From NCBI GenBank assembly GCA_963797475.1, contig CAWCPR010000001.1, positions 310,001 to 374,000 of the forward strand: DNA of 64,000 bases, given 5' to 3'. Below the pieces are notes generated by a model, which saw only the letters and a program-made list of their open reading frames with translations, was not told where the DNA came from and did not search any database. Source of the DNA: CAWCPR01 sp963797475. Lineage in GTDB: Bacteria; Chloroflexota; Anaerolineae; Anaerolineales; UBA4823. Positions 16,442 to 24,396 of this stretch are shown here, in pieces. Made by a program: the position numbers and the translations under genes. Numbering within the stretch: position 1 is the stretch's first letter; every line of letters starts with the position of its first letter.

Positions 16442-17536
16442 TTAAGTTGCGTCTTCCTGGTCGCCGCGGATGAATGCTTCGGTCATTTCGCGAGCGACGT
16501 CGTCGCGGAACTGCTTTGGAGGCGTCTTCATGAAATAAGAAGCCGGCCCGATCAGGGGTCCGGAGATGCCGCGGTCGAGAGCCAGCCTGGCGCAGCGTAC
16601 CGCGTCGATAATCACGCCGGCGGAATTAGGCGAATCCCAGACTTCCAGCTTGGCTTCCAGGTTGAGCGGGACATTGCCGAAGGTCGTGCCTTCCATACGG
16701 ACGTAGCACCACTTGCGATCGGTAAGCCACGGAACGTGGTCGCTGGGGCCAATGTGGATATTGTCCGGGGATATCTCGTAGGGCAGCATGCTGGTGACCG
16801 CCCCGGTCTTGGAGATCTTCTTGGACTCCAGCCGCTCACGTTCCAACATGTTCAGGAAATCGGTATTCCCGCCGAAATTCAACTGGTAGGTGCGGTCCAG
16901 GCGCACGCCGCGGTCGACGAACAGGCTGGTGAGGACCCGGTGCAGGATGGTCGCCCCCACCTGACTCTTGACATCGTCGCCGATCAGCGGCAGGCCGCGC
17001 TCGCGAAAGCGTCCTGTCCAGTACGCCTGGCTGGCAATAAAAACCGGGATGCCGTTGACGAACGCGCAGCCAGCATCCAACACCTGCTCCACATACCACT
17101 TGGTCGCCATCTCTGACCCGACCGGGAGAAAGTTGACGACGACATCCGTCTGGGTATCTTTTAAAATCCCAACGATGTTTGCGGTTGGGCCCGGCGCTTT
17201 TTTCAGGATTTGTGAGAGGTATTTTCCAAGGCTATCGTAAGTCATACCACGCGAGACCGGTACATTTAGATTGGGGACATCGCAGAATTTGTACGTGTTG
17301 TTCGGATATGCGAATATCGCTTCACATAAATCCTTTCCGACTTTGGATTCCACCACGTCGAAAGCTGCGGTGAATTCGATATCCCGCACGTGGTAACCGC
17401 CTAAATTGACGTGCATCAAACCCGGAATTTCTTCATCTTCTTTTGCATTTTTATAGAACTCCACCCCCTGGACCAGTGCGGAAGCGCAATTACCAACCCC
17501 TATAATTGCCACGCGGACCTTTTTATTGTCACTCAT
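16442..17536 (-). CDS. ino1: Inositol-3-phosphate synthase
   Basis: 364 residues, the shorter form found in actinobacteria and some other bacteria. The NAD-binding motif VAIIGVGNCASALVQG lies at about 9-24. GDDVKSQVGATILHR and NFGGNTDFLNM are conserved family blocks near the active site. The enzyme turns glucose-6-phosphate into inositol-3-phosphate, a precursor of inositol lipids or compatible solutes. It has its own promoter region with a TATAAT-like box read on the minus strand at 17569-17574. Confidence 0.92.
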   Translation of the reverse strand: MSDNKKVRVAIIGVGNCASALVQGVEFYKNAKEDEEIPGLMHVNLGGYHVRDIEFTAAFDVVESKVGKDLCEAIFAYPNNTYKFCDVPNLNVPVSRGMTYDSLGKYLSQILKKAPGPTANIVGILKDTQTDVVVNFLPVGSEMATKWYVEQVLDAGCAFVNGIPVFIASQAYWTGRFRERGLPLIGDDVKSQVGATILHRVLTSLFVDRGVRLDRTYQLNFGGNTDFLNMLERERLESKKISKTGAVTSMLPYEISPDNIHIGPSDHVPWLTDRKWCYVRMEGTTFGNVPLNLEAKLEVWDSPNSAGVIIDAVRCARLALDRGISGPLIGPASYFMKTPPKQFRDDVAREMTEAFIRGDQEDAT

Positions 17537-17658
17537 CGATGGCTCCTTAAAATTGGATAGTTTGGTTTATTATACAACCGGCGCATGGCGTTGACGGTTG
17601 GGTTTTAATTGAAGTTGTAAAGTATAATTCTTTCACCCTGTGAAACTGAGAGGCGAAC

Positions 17659-18939
17659 ATGTCGATCACAGTCCCAAACCGAATGCGGCGCTTCGAACGG
17701 CTGGTTGAAGTCTGCCGCCTGCTGAGCCAGGCGAAAGAGCTGGACGCGATGCTGCAAACCATCGTGACGATCGCCGGCGAATTGACGTTAAGTGAGGCAT
17801 GCTCGATCTACCTGTTCGAAGAGGAAACCGGCCTGCTGAAGTTTATCGCTGCGCCGGCCGGGCAGTTGGAGACTCTCAAGCGCATCCGGGTCCCGCTGGA
17901 AAACAGCGTCGCCGGCAAGTGCTTCACCACAGGCCAGCCGGTGCTGATCCAGAACGCCCACCAGGACGAGCGCGTCTTTCGGGTGGTGGACCACACCCTG
18001 GAGTTCAAAACCGCCTCATTACTGGCCGTCCCGCTGGTTTACCGCCAGAAAACGATCGGCGTTTTTGAAGCCGTGAATAAATCCGGCGGTTCCGATTATA
18101 CGGAAGAAGACATCACCATCCTGGAAACCCTGGCGTCTCAGGCCGCCGTCGGCATCCAGAACACCCACCTGCTGGAAAACGCCCAACGGGCTTACAACGA
18201 GCTGGCTGAACTCGACCGGATGAAATCGGACTTCATCGCCATCTCCTCCCACGAGCTGCGTACCCCGCTCGGCCTGATCCTGGGCCACGCGACCGTGCTG
18301 CGCGAGATGGTCACCGAAGCCTCCTACATCCGCCAGGTTGAAGTGATCATCAAGAGCTCCGAGCGCCTGAAAAAAATCATCGAGAATCTGGAGAACGTCG
18401 AGAAGGTGCAATCGGGCAAGGGCCTGACATCGCGCAACCGCTTCGACTTAAGCGGGCTCATCTCCGAGCTGGCGGCCTCCTTTCGCCAGGATGCCGGGCG
18501 CAAGCAAATCGGTTTGAGATGCCGCCTGCCCGAAAAACATATTTTAGTGGAAGGCGACGCAGAAAAGATCGCCATCGCATTGGGCAACCTGATCGAGAAC
18601 GCCATCATCTTCACCAACGATAAAGGCCAGGTGCTGGTCTCGGCCGAAAATCTGCCTGGCTACGTGAAAGTTTCCGTTCAAGACAACGGCATTGGCATTC
18701 CGGCCAAAGATATCAACCGGGTTTTCGATCGTTTCTTCCAGGTGGAGACGCACATGACTCGCCGGCATGGCGGCATCGGGATTGGGCTTTCGGTCGCCAA
18801 GGTGATGATCGAGCTGCATGGCGGCCAGATCTGGGTGGAAAGCGTGGAAGGCGAAGGCAGCACATTCTCTTTCTTAGTTCCGACCGGGGTCGCCAGCCCG
18901 GATGGGACGCCGGCTGTGTTTGAAACCAATGGGCGCTGA
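17659..18939 (+). CDS. Soluble GAF-domain sensor histidine kinase
   Basis: 426 residues without membrane segments. A GAF domain covers about 20-165, a short coiled coil follows, and the HisKA motif SSHELRTPL puts the phospho-acceptor at His198. The ATPase domain shows the N box (LIENAIIF), DNGIGIPAKD and GGIGIGLSVAK. No partner response regulator is next to it, so it is an orphan kinase. A TATAAT box at 17623-17628 precedes it. The signal sensed is unknown. Confidence 0.9.
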   Translation: MSITVPNRMRRFERLVEVCRLLSQAKELDAMLQTIVTIAGELTLSEACSIYLFEEETGLLKFIAAPAGQLETLKRIRVPLENSVAGKCFTTGQPVLIQNAHQDERVFRVVDHTLEFKTASLLAVPLVYRQKTIGVFEAVNKSGGSDYTEEDITILETLASQAAVGIQNTHLLENAQRAYNELAELDRMKSDFIAISSHELRTPLGLILGHATVLREMVTEASYIRQVEVIIKSSERLKKIIENLENVEKVQSGKGLTSRNRFDLSGLISELAASFRQDAGRKQIGLRCRLPEKHILVEGDAEKIAIALGNLIENAIIFTNDKGQVLVSAENLPGYVKVSVQDNGIGIPAKDINRVFDRFFQVETHMTRRHGGIGIGLSVAKVMIELHGGQIWVESVEGEGSTFSFLVPTGVASPDGTPAVFETNGR

Positions 18940-18946
18940 GTGGCAC

Positions 18947-18975
18947 TTGCCAAAGGCATAGGCGTCGATTATAAT
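18947..18975 (+). promoter_or_regulatory. Promoter of tRNA-Pro
   Basis: TTGCCA (18947-18952) and TATAAT (18970-18975) are 17 bases apart and lie just ahead of the tRNA. Confidence 0.7.
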
Positions 18976-18987
18976 GGCGGAGCATTT

Positions 18988-19062
18988 CGGGGCGTGGCTC
19001 AGCCCGGCTAGAGCGCACGGTTCGGGTCCGTGAGGTCCCGGGTTCAAATCCCGGCGCCCCGA
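18988..19062 (+). tRNA. tRNA-Pro(CGG)
   Basis: A full cloverleaf is visible. The acceptor pairs are CGGGGCG (18988-18994) with CGCCCCG (19055-19061), and the anticodon stem is CACGG/CCGTG with loop TTCGGGT, so the anticodon is CGG. The T arm is CCGGG-TTCAAAT-CCCGG. CCA is not encoded. The gene marks the left edge of the mobile island. Confidence 0.95.
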
Positions 19063-19065
19063 CAC

Positions 19066-19110
19066 AAGACCTTATGGCTAGGTGATTTTTCCTAGCCGTA
19101 AGGTCTTTTA
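19066..19110 (+). terminator. Terminator of tRNA-Pro
   Basis: AAGACCTTATGGCTAGG (19066-19082) pairs with CCTAGCCGTAAGGTCTT (19091-19107), apart from one mismatch, and a T stretch follows. Confidence 0.85.
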
Positions 19111-19280
19111 ATCCCCTTTTTGCAATACACTGCACACCCCAAGTCCTCACGGCTCGTGAAAATAGTTTTAGCACCGAAGGCCTCCCATTGAGAAGCCTTA
19201 TATTTATTCTAAACCTTGGCGTTGAGTTTTCATTTGTAAGCTAACAAAGGGGAATCGGCGTTTGCTTCGGAACAAGCAAT

Positions 19281-19340
19281 TTGACGCTTGATTTCTACAG
19301 ATACTTATGATAGGATTAGCTAACTTAGCTAATCCTATCA
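19281..19340 (+). promoter_or_regulatory. Promoter and palindromic operator of the Phd/RelE pair
   Basis: TTGACG (19281-19286) and TTATGA (19305-19310) are 18 bases apart. A perfect 16-bp inverted repeat (19308-19323 and 19325-19340, one central base) starts with TGATAGGATTAGC and covers the end of the -10 and the start point. This is the expected design for autoregulation by the antitoxin. The rest of 19111-19280 shows no gene. Confidence 0.65.
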
Positions 19341-19371
19341 TTGGTATAAGATTTTAGATGGAGGTAAATCC

Positions 19372-19686
19372 TTGACCGAAAGAATTATGCCGAAAGTAAT
19401 ATCCGCAACGGAAGCCAGCAACAATTTTGGGAACCTTATCGACGAAGCAGCACAGGGAAAAAGCTACTTTGTTATTACCCGCATGGGGAAGGCAAGGGCT
19501 GTTGTTTTAGGGGTAGAACAATACCGGGACATTCTCGAAGAGCTTGAGATCATTCAGGAACAGGAGAACCCGCGAGTTCAGAAAGCATTGAAAGAAGCCT
19601 TTAAAGATGTCGAGCTGGGGCGCACGATGAGCCTGGAGGAACTGGATAAAGAGCTGGGATTTACTGAAGAAGAAATCGGTTCTTAA
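19372..19686 (+). CDS. Phd/YefM-family antitoxin
   Basis: 104 residues from a TTG start that has GGAGGT at 19360-19365; an ATG five codons later is too far from that site. The N-terminal Phd/YefM domain contains VISATEASNNFGNLIDEA and the hydrophobic strand YFVITRMGKARAVVLG. The C-terminal half (about 60-104) is acidic and would bind the toxin. It forms a pair with the RelE-like reading frame five bases downstream and probably represses its own promoter. Confidence 0.85.
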   Translation: MTERIMPKVISATEASNNFGNLIDEAAQGKSYFVITRMGKARAVVLGVEQYRDILEELEIIQEQENPRVQKALKEAFKDVELGRTMSLEELDKELGFTEEEIGS

Positions 19687-19691
19687 CTTTC

Positions 19692-19960
19692 ATGCCCGGC
19701 CAACCCAATCATTTCACCCTGGTAATCACGCGTTCTTTTTAAAAGACCTGCGCAAATTAAACAGACCCGATCAGATTCGCATTCGTAAAGCGCTGCACGA
19801 AATTGCAGCAGATCCCTATAAAGGCCGCAAGGTTGTATCAGCCGAGATTGGGCAGTATCGCTGGCGAGTTGGGAAATACCGGATACGCTATGATATCACG
19901 GAAGATGAGGTGTTAATTCTTCGAGTGATTAAGAGGGAAGACGTTTATCGACGGTTTTGA
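19692..19960 (+). pseudogene. RelE/ParE-family toxin with a -1 frame break
   Basis: The ATG at 19692 starts MPGQPNHFTLVITRSF, then meets TAA at 19740-19742. One frame back, the sequence continues as FLKDLRKLNRPDQIRIRKAL and on to VIKREDVYRRF, ending at 19958-19960. Joined, they give a full RelE/ParE toxin of about 89 residues with the usual IGQYRWRVGKYRIRY core. The break falls at T5A4 (19736-19744). RelE toxins cut mRNA at the ribosome; ParE types hit gyrase. It is either disabled or made by slippage. The start follows the antitoxin stop by 5 bp. Confidence 0.7.
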
Positions 19961-19971
19961 CCAACAAGTTC

Positions 19972-20105
19972 TCAATCCCATTTGTTTGAATATCCCTTGA
20001 GAAGTTTTACAAATTCATCGTCGGATATGTCTCTGTCTTCATAAGGATAATCGTCACGAACAACAAAAAGGTTATTTATATATTCCAAAGAGAAATATGT
20101 GTAAT
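19972..20105 (-). pseudogene. C-terminal end of an unknown gene cut by IS3
   Basis: A minus-strand frame reads YTYFSLEYINNLFVVRDDYP and ends DDEFVKLLKGYSNKWD before a stop at 19972-19974. It is open to the point where the IS3 end begins (about 20106). The family is not recognised. The low GC content differs from the chromosome. Confidence 0.35.
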
Positions 20106-20504
20106 TGACCCCAAAAACTGGTCACAACCCTAAGGGGTAGCTTATGATCCAGAAAGGAGGTCCAAATGACCAAACGACGAACTTTTACGCCCGAGTTCAA
20201 GACACGGGTAGTGCTGGAGATGGTCTCGGGTGAAAAAGGATTGATGCAGGCCAGCCATGAGTACGGGATCAAGGACAGCGTACTCAGCCGCTGGAAGCAA
20301 GAGTTCCTGGAACGAGCGCCGGAGATGTTTGCGCAACCCCAAGACAATCGCCAACAAGAGGAGCGCATTGCCGAGCTGGAGCGCATAGTAGGGCGTCTGA
20401 CCATGCAGTTGGACATGGCAAAAAAAGTATTGGGTACCTCCGGCTTTCCAGGCAGCAGCAGCGAATGATGGTTCAGACGCTGAACCAGGATCAAGGAAGG
20501 CAAA
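20106..20504 (+). mobile_element. IS3-family remnant (orfA only)
   Basis: The left end TGACCCCAAAAACTGGTCAC (from about 20106) is typical of IS3-family termini. The intact orfA (20166-20468, 100 residues) carries the HTH region FTPEFKTRVVLEMVSGEKG and a leucine-zipper-like C-terminus (ERIAELERIVGRLTMQLDMA). A second frame, MMVQTLNQDQGRQ, is the first 13 or so residues of orfB and then stops. The catalytic DDE part and the right end are missing, so the copy is dead. Confidence 0.8.
20166..20468 (+). CDS. IS3-family transposase OrfA
   Basis: 100 residues with a helix-turn-helix in the first 55 residues (MQASHEYGIKDSVLSRWKQE is the recognition region) and a coiled coil after it. OrfA normally works as a fusion with OrfB made by a -1 frameshift; here OrfB is missing, so at most a DNA-binding inhibitor could be made. 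The ATG at 20166 has AGGAGG close upstream (at 20155-20160). Confidence 0.8.
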   Translation: MTKRRTFTPEFKTRVVLEMVSGEKGLMQASHEYGIKDSVLSRWKQEFLERAPEMFAQPQDNRQQEERIAELERIVGRLTMQLDMAKKVLGTSGFPGSSSE

Positions 20505-20633
20505 CTTGAAGCAATTCAATTCGGCCCGCGCACTTTTCGTGTCCCGGAAGATGCCATTAGTAAATTTTTACATGAGGTCGGTTACAACAAATCTGATGGG
20601 CATCCGAAACAGAACGGCAGAGACCAGCCGTGA
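20499..20633 (+). pseudogene. Excisionase-type DNA-binding fragment
   Basis: The frame reads GKLEAIQFGPRTFRVPEDAI and resembles the wing of MerR-like excisionase domains (where G(K/R)LxAxRxGRxWRIP is usual). The N-terminal helix-turn-helix is absent, lost at the IS3 junction. Its stop TGA overlaps the GTG of the next frame. Confidence 0.45.
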
Positions 20634-20825
20634 ACGGCCTGGCCACCCAACCGGAGCGGGCATGGCTGATGACACTTCATCAATTACAGATGGATATGCC
20701 GAAAGCCGCTTTTGATTCTTGGGTTCGCGATACCAGCTTCGTTTCATTTGAAGATGGTTTATTTACAGTTGGCACCCCAAACGCGTATAGTCGTGAATGG
20801 TTAGCGAGCCGACTAACCAGTACAG
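20630..20825 (+). pseudogene. DnaA N-terminal-domain fragment
   Basis: From the GTG at 20630 the frame reads ERAWLMTLHQLQMDMPKAAF and then FTVGTPNAYSREWLASRLTS, which matches the DnaA domain I pattern. It has no AAA or DNA-binding domain and runs into the integrase fragment at about 20825. Such DnaA_N modules with excisionase-like partners occur on Chloroflexi mobile elements. Overlap of start and stop with the previous frame suggests the two were once an operon. Confidence 0.5.
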
Positions 20826-21113
20826 TTGAGGCCAGATGTGGAAAAGGACGAGCTTCTTCTCGGCCAGCGCAATGAAGGCGTGCAGAGCAAGACAATCCAG
20901 CGGGCTGTGCAGCGCTTTGCGAAGAAGGCGGAGCTAAAGAACGTTACACCCCATACCCTCCGTCACAGCTTCGCAAAAGCCTTGATCGATGCTGGAGTAT
21001 CTTTGGAAAAGGTTGCAACGCTGCTGGGGCACAGCAACCTGAATACCACCAGGATTTATACAACGCCGGGAGAGGAAGATTTAGAGGATGCTGTCGGGAA
21101 GATTGAGGAATAG
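20826..21113 (+). pseudogene. Tyrosine recombinase, C-terminal fragment
   Basis: About 95 residues with the catalytic HTLRHSFAKALIDAG block, the second histidine in LLGHSNLNTT and the nucleophile Tyr in RIYTTP. The first arginine and the whole N-terminal half are missing. It lies 1.8 kb from tRNA-Pro, the kind of site such integrases use, and is probably what remains of the enzyme that brought in the island. Confidence 0.75.
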
Positions 21114-21158
21114 AGTTAGATGTAAGAGCGATTTCCGTTTTACTTGAGATAGCCAAAG

Positions 21159-22580
21159 TCAACGTCTATAAACCGGGAATGTCAGATGAAATCTCAACCA
21201 GCCCAGATCAATTGGATGCTTTTTCTGTATTGTCGTCGACCGGTTGTTCCTCGTCAGGTTTATCTTTACGCGCTTTTCGTTCGCCAATTTCCCAAACTTC
21301 TGTGAATTCAATCCGAGCTCTCTGGCCATTTGGATTTGGGCATCGGTTAGATCGTATTTTCTTTGAGCATCGATCCATACTTGATATTTTTGTGGAATGA
21401 CCTGTGCTTCTTCACCCGCCGCATCCGTAAATCCAGCCCTGGCAAAGAAAGCATAATAAACCTGCCAATCCTCGCCTGGCACGACATTCGGTGTTTTGTC
21501 GACCAACTCACGGATCTCGGAACGCCCGACGGCTTTCACTCTCCACTTGCATTCACCCAGCAAGATCGCCTTATCATGCCAGTTGATCGCAACCACATCG
21601 ACTTGGGCATCCGTAGCCCAATGACTGCCAACAACCTCCGGAACTAATGGAAGCAACCCCGCCCTTGCTTTCGCCAATACCCACTCCCTGCACAGGTCTT
21701 CAAATACCGTCATCCCTACGAAAGCCCGGAACTGATCCGATATTCGCTCCCATAGGACTTTAGTCAGCTCTTGCTCGACCAACTCAGCATTAGGTGCGAT
21801 GAAGCGGAAGTAGAATCTCAAATAGGGATCGCTCATGTGGTACTGGCTGGTCTTGGTTGTATCTCGTCGCTCTGGGGGAATGGTCGCCGGGATGCGGCGT
21901 TTGACCAGGTGCAGGGCCTCTAGTTGCTTAAGGTAAGGGCTCAGGTAGGAAGACGAGACGCCGAGCGTACGACCAATATCCTGAGGTGTCCTGTCACCGG
22001 CCGCAATGCTTTTTAGAACCGCTTCGTACGTTTGGGTTTCCCGGCGGATCACATCCCAAATTAAAAAGAAGGGTTCGGTGCGGAAGAGGCTGGTTCGTTG
22101 CATGAACAACTCGCGCAGGTTTTCCGAGAGCGAGCGCGAGTCATCGAAGCGTTCCAGGTAGGCTGGCACACCTCCCGTCACTGCGTACACAGCCACTCGC
22201 TCCGCGGCGGTGTAACGCGGCAAGAAATCACTCAATGCTGAAAAAGGGAGAGGATCTACCGGAAGTTGGGCAGTGAAGCGGCCATAGAGCGGCGCCTGGT
22301 ACCCCATCAAGTCAACCATCATGCCTATGTGAGAGCCGGCGAGCACGATAGTGACGGCACTATCCTTGAACAGGTGATCCCAGGCGGCTTGAAGGTGGGA
22401 GGCCAGAGACGGATCAGACTCGGCTGCGTAGGAGAATTCATCCAGGATCAAGATCACTGGCTGATCGCCTATCAACTGGGCAGCTGTTTCGAAGGCATCC
22501 TGCCAGGTGTCGAAGCGGGGTATTGCCTGGCTTTCAGGGTGTGCCCAGCGCCAGATAGCGCGTGTAAAGCCCAGGCGCAC
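21159..22580 (-). CDS. AAA ATPase with C-terminal DUF234-like nuclease-fold domain, N-terminally truncated
   Basis: 473 residues. Walker B is ILILDEFSYAAESD, followed by a sensor-1 region VLAGSHIGMM. A winged-helix part (TPQDIGRTLGVSSSYLSPYL) and a C-terminal domain with LLGECKWR, like the DUF234 PD-(D/E)XK-type fold, complete it. The Walker A loop, expected 50-60 residues earlier, is absent. The sequence upstream of 22580 switches to an unrelated kinase fragment, so the front was lost by rearrangement. The GTG at 22580 is only the first codon available. Such ATPases are common in archaea and Chloroflexi; their role is unknown. Confidence 0.7.
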   Translation of the reverse strand: MRLGFTRAIWRWAHPESQAIPRFDTWQDAFETAAQLIGDQPVILILDEFSYAAESDPSLASHLQAAWDHLFKDSAVTIVLAGSHIGMMVDLMGYQAPLYGRFTAQLPVDPLPFSALSDFLPRYTAAERVAVYAVTGGVPAYLERFDDSRSLSENLRELFMQRTSLFRTEPFFLIWDVIRRETQTYEAVLKSIAAGDRTPQDIGRTLGVSSSYLSPYLKQLEALHLVKRRIPATIPPERRDTTKTSQYHMSDPYLRFYFRFIAPNAELVEQELTKVLWERISDQFRAFVGMTVFEDLCREWVLAKARAGLLPLVPEVVGSHWATDAQVDVVAINWHDKAILLGECKWRVKAVGRSEIRELVDKTPNVVPGEDWQVYYAFFARAGFTDAAGEEAQVIPQKYQVWIDAQRKYDLTDAQIQMARELGLNSQKFGKLANEKRVKINLTRNNRSTTIQKKHPIDLGWLRFHLTFPVYRR

Positions 22581-22973
22581 CTGGGCCCGCCTGTTCGAGC
22601 TGCAGCGCTACTATTCCTGGATCGTGGGCCGCTTCCACATCTCGACCTGCGCCTGCCAACTAAAAACCCACGGCATAGACTGTCCCTTTCGCTGGCTGGA
22701 GCAGCGCCTGCAAGCGCAGGGCTTCCACCTGGCCTTCGTCACCAGTGCGTCGGAATCCTTCGCCGTCGCTCAGGCGGAGCGGCTCAAATTGTCCGGCAAC
22801 CCCGGCCAATACGACGACCTTGGAGCATTCATCGCAGAACAGGAGTTGATGCGCCGCCTGGTGGATGAATCCAGCCGGCGCTGGAGATTGATATTTCGGA
22901 TAACGATATATCTAGAGCCACGGAACTCATCGCCAACTGGCTGGAAGAGACCGGCGGGTTGTGGGCGAAATGA
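22570..22973 (+). pseudogene. Broken P-loop nucleoside/nucleotide-kinase-like gene
   Basis: The plus frame reads RLFELQRYYSWIVGRFHIST, then YDDLGAFIAEQELMRRLVDE, which looks like the lid and core of a thymidylate-kinase-like enzyme. After about 22885 the sense moves to another frame, LEIDISDNDISRATELIANW, ending at 22971-22973. The P-loop end is missing at the junction with the ATPase gene. Confidence 0.45.
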
Positions 22974-23007
22974 TCAAAGGTTATGACAGGAACTTACTAT
23001 GCCCAGC

Positions 23008-23475
23008 TCACCAGGGATGGCGTTTTTGGCTTTTCCACACCGTGATGCAAGGGTACATGCGCTCCACCTGGATGTCGGCGTTCAGCACGAACCCCTTCCG
23101 GGCTTTGTAATCCCGAAACAATCCGCCCCGCCGACCGTGCATACGCCGGGATCATAGTCTGTCTGCTGAAAGCAGGCAAAGGTGCAGGGATACAGTGGGA
23201 AGATCACTGCCAGGTCGGCTACAACCGGCCCTTTCCAGTTGGAGGACGTCACCTCGATCACTTCCTGCAGGAAGTCTCCTAACTGCTCGCCAATCACCGG
23301 CGGCGTGGAGAAGTGTACCAGCAGGCTGAGATCGATGTCCGGATCGGGGCGCGAGTTGCGAGCCAGACCGCGTGATCCATGCAGCGTGATCTGGGTGACC
23401 GATGGATGGACCACGAGCTCGGCAAACTGCAAAATCGCAAGGGTTTCCGGCAGGCCGTCGAGCAGGAAGGCCTGC
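23008..23475 (-). pseudogene. Nucleotidyltransferase remnant with a frameshift
   Basis: The active-site pattern TLHGSRGLARNSRPDPDIDL (GSxG plus DxD) identifies a pol-beta-type nucleotidyltransferase. The sense frame breaks near 23122-23135 and continues in another frame as LFRDYKARKGFVLNADIQVE to a stop at 23008-23010. Its 5' end is fused in frame to the end of the peptidase gene, so a deletion joined the two. Confidence 0.55.
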
Positions 23476-24263
23476 GCCATACCAGAATAGTAAAAGCGCC
23501 CGTCACCTTCGTCATCTGCCATCCGCGAGATCTGGTCGATCTCCCGAGACTAGCGGCGATCAAAGCCTGCATAGCGATCGAAATCTGTGAGAGCCTCTGT
23601 CTCTGGGATTGGTGTATATGCGTCTGATGATGCCTGGCGCCATATTTCCAACTCAGCGTAACGCGCCAGCCCCTCCAGCCACTCCCGCTGCTTTTCATAG
23701 GTGATCAGACCATTAGCCAGCCCGGCGCTCTCCCGGCGAGTCGTACGTAGATTGAGGAATTCGCGTGCAAATTGGACGACTTTGTCCCGCTCGGTGGTTT
23801 GGAGGGATTCAGCCAGCAGGTCAAGCTCAACCTTCCAATCCGACCGTAAGGATGGGTCGTGCCAGGGATATCGATTTTCATAATCCCGAGCTGCCAGTTC
23901 TGCCGAGGCAAACTTTTCTGGAGCCATCATGCCCTGGTAGGCGTGGAAAGCTTCGTGGGCAACTAGGGAGATATATTGGTCGCTGCCGCTGATCAACTGC
24001 CCGATAAACAGGCGGTAAGGAAAAATCGGACGCAGGAACGCAGGCAGGTCTTCCCGGATCGGCTGCACCAGACTGATCTTCGCCCAGTCCAAGGTCTGCA
24101 GGCTGGCGACCCAGCGCTCGCCGACCCTTACGGTGAATGCTTCTGGGGTGGCGCCAGTGTCTACCAGGCGCTGGCGATAGTACGGCTCGCCAAAGGCATT
24201 ATCATTGATGACCAGTTCCCAGGGGCCGCCACGCGAGATGCTGTCCGGGACTTTGACAGCTGT
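23475..24263 (-). pseudogene. HExxH metallopeptidase-like gene, C-terminal part, with an in-frame amber codon
   Basis: The frame holds PYYRQRLVDTGATPEAFTVR, then LVAHEAFHAYQGM, a zinc-protease HExxH motif, with a helical end. A TAG at 23550-23552 stops it in frame, and the same frame goes on with EIDQISRMADDEGDGRFYYS, the expected end of the protein. At its 5' side the gene merges into the 24-bp repeat array. A likely N-terminal piece lies at 27213-27363. The family is not one I can name. Confidence 0.5.
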
Positions 24264-24335
24264 CAATCCTCGCCCGTGAATGTACCAGTGATTCGCGGCA
24301 ACCATGATCCAGTGATTCGCGGCAACGATGTACCA
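24264..24335 (-). repeat. 24-bp minisatellite, short array
   Basis: On the minus strand two full units (24312-24335, 24288-24311) and one decayed unit (24264-24287) each begin TGG(T/A)(A/T)CAT and continue with GTTGCCGCGAA. The same unit occurs on the plus strand at 27069-27212. Confidence 0.8.
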
Positions 24336-24396
24336 CCTTTTGAGTGGATGCAGATTGGAAAAGTACAAGTTTTTGGACGAATGTTAAAGGATTCAG

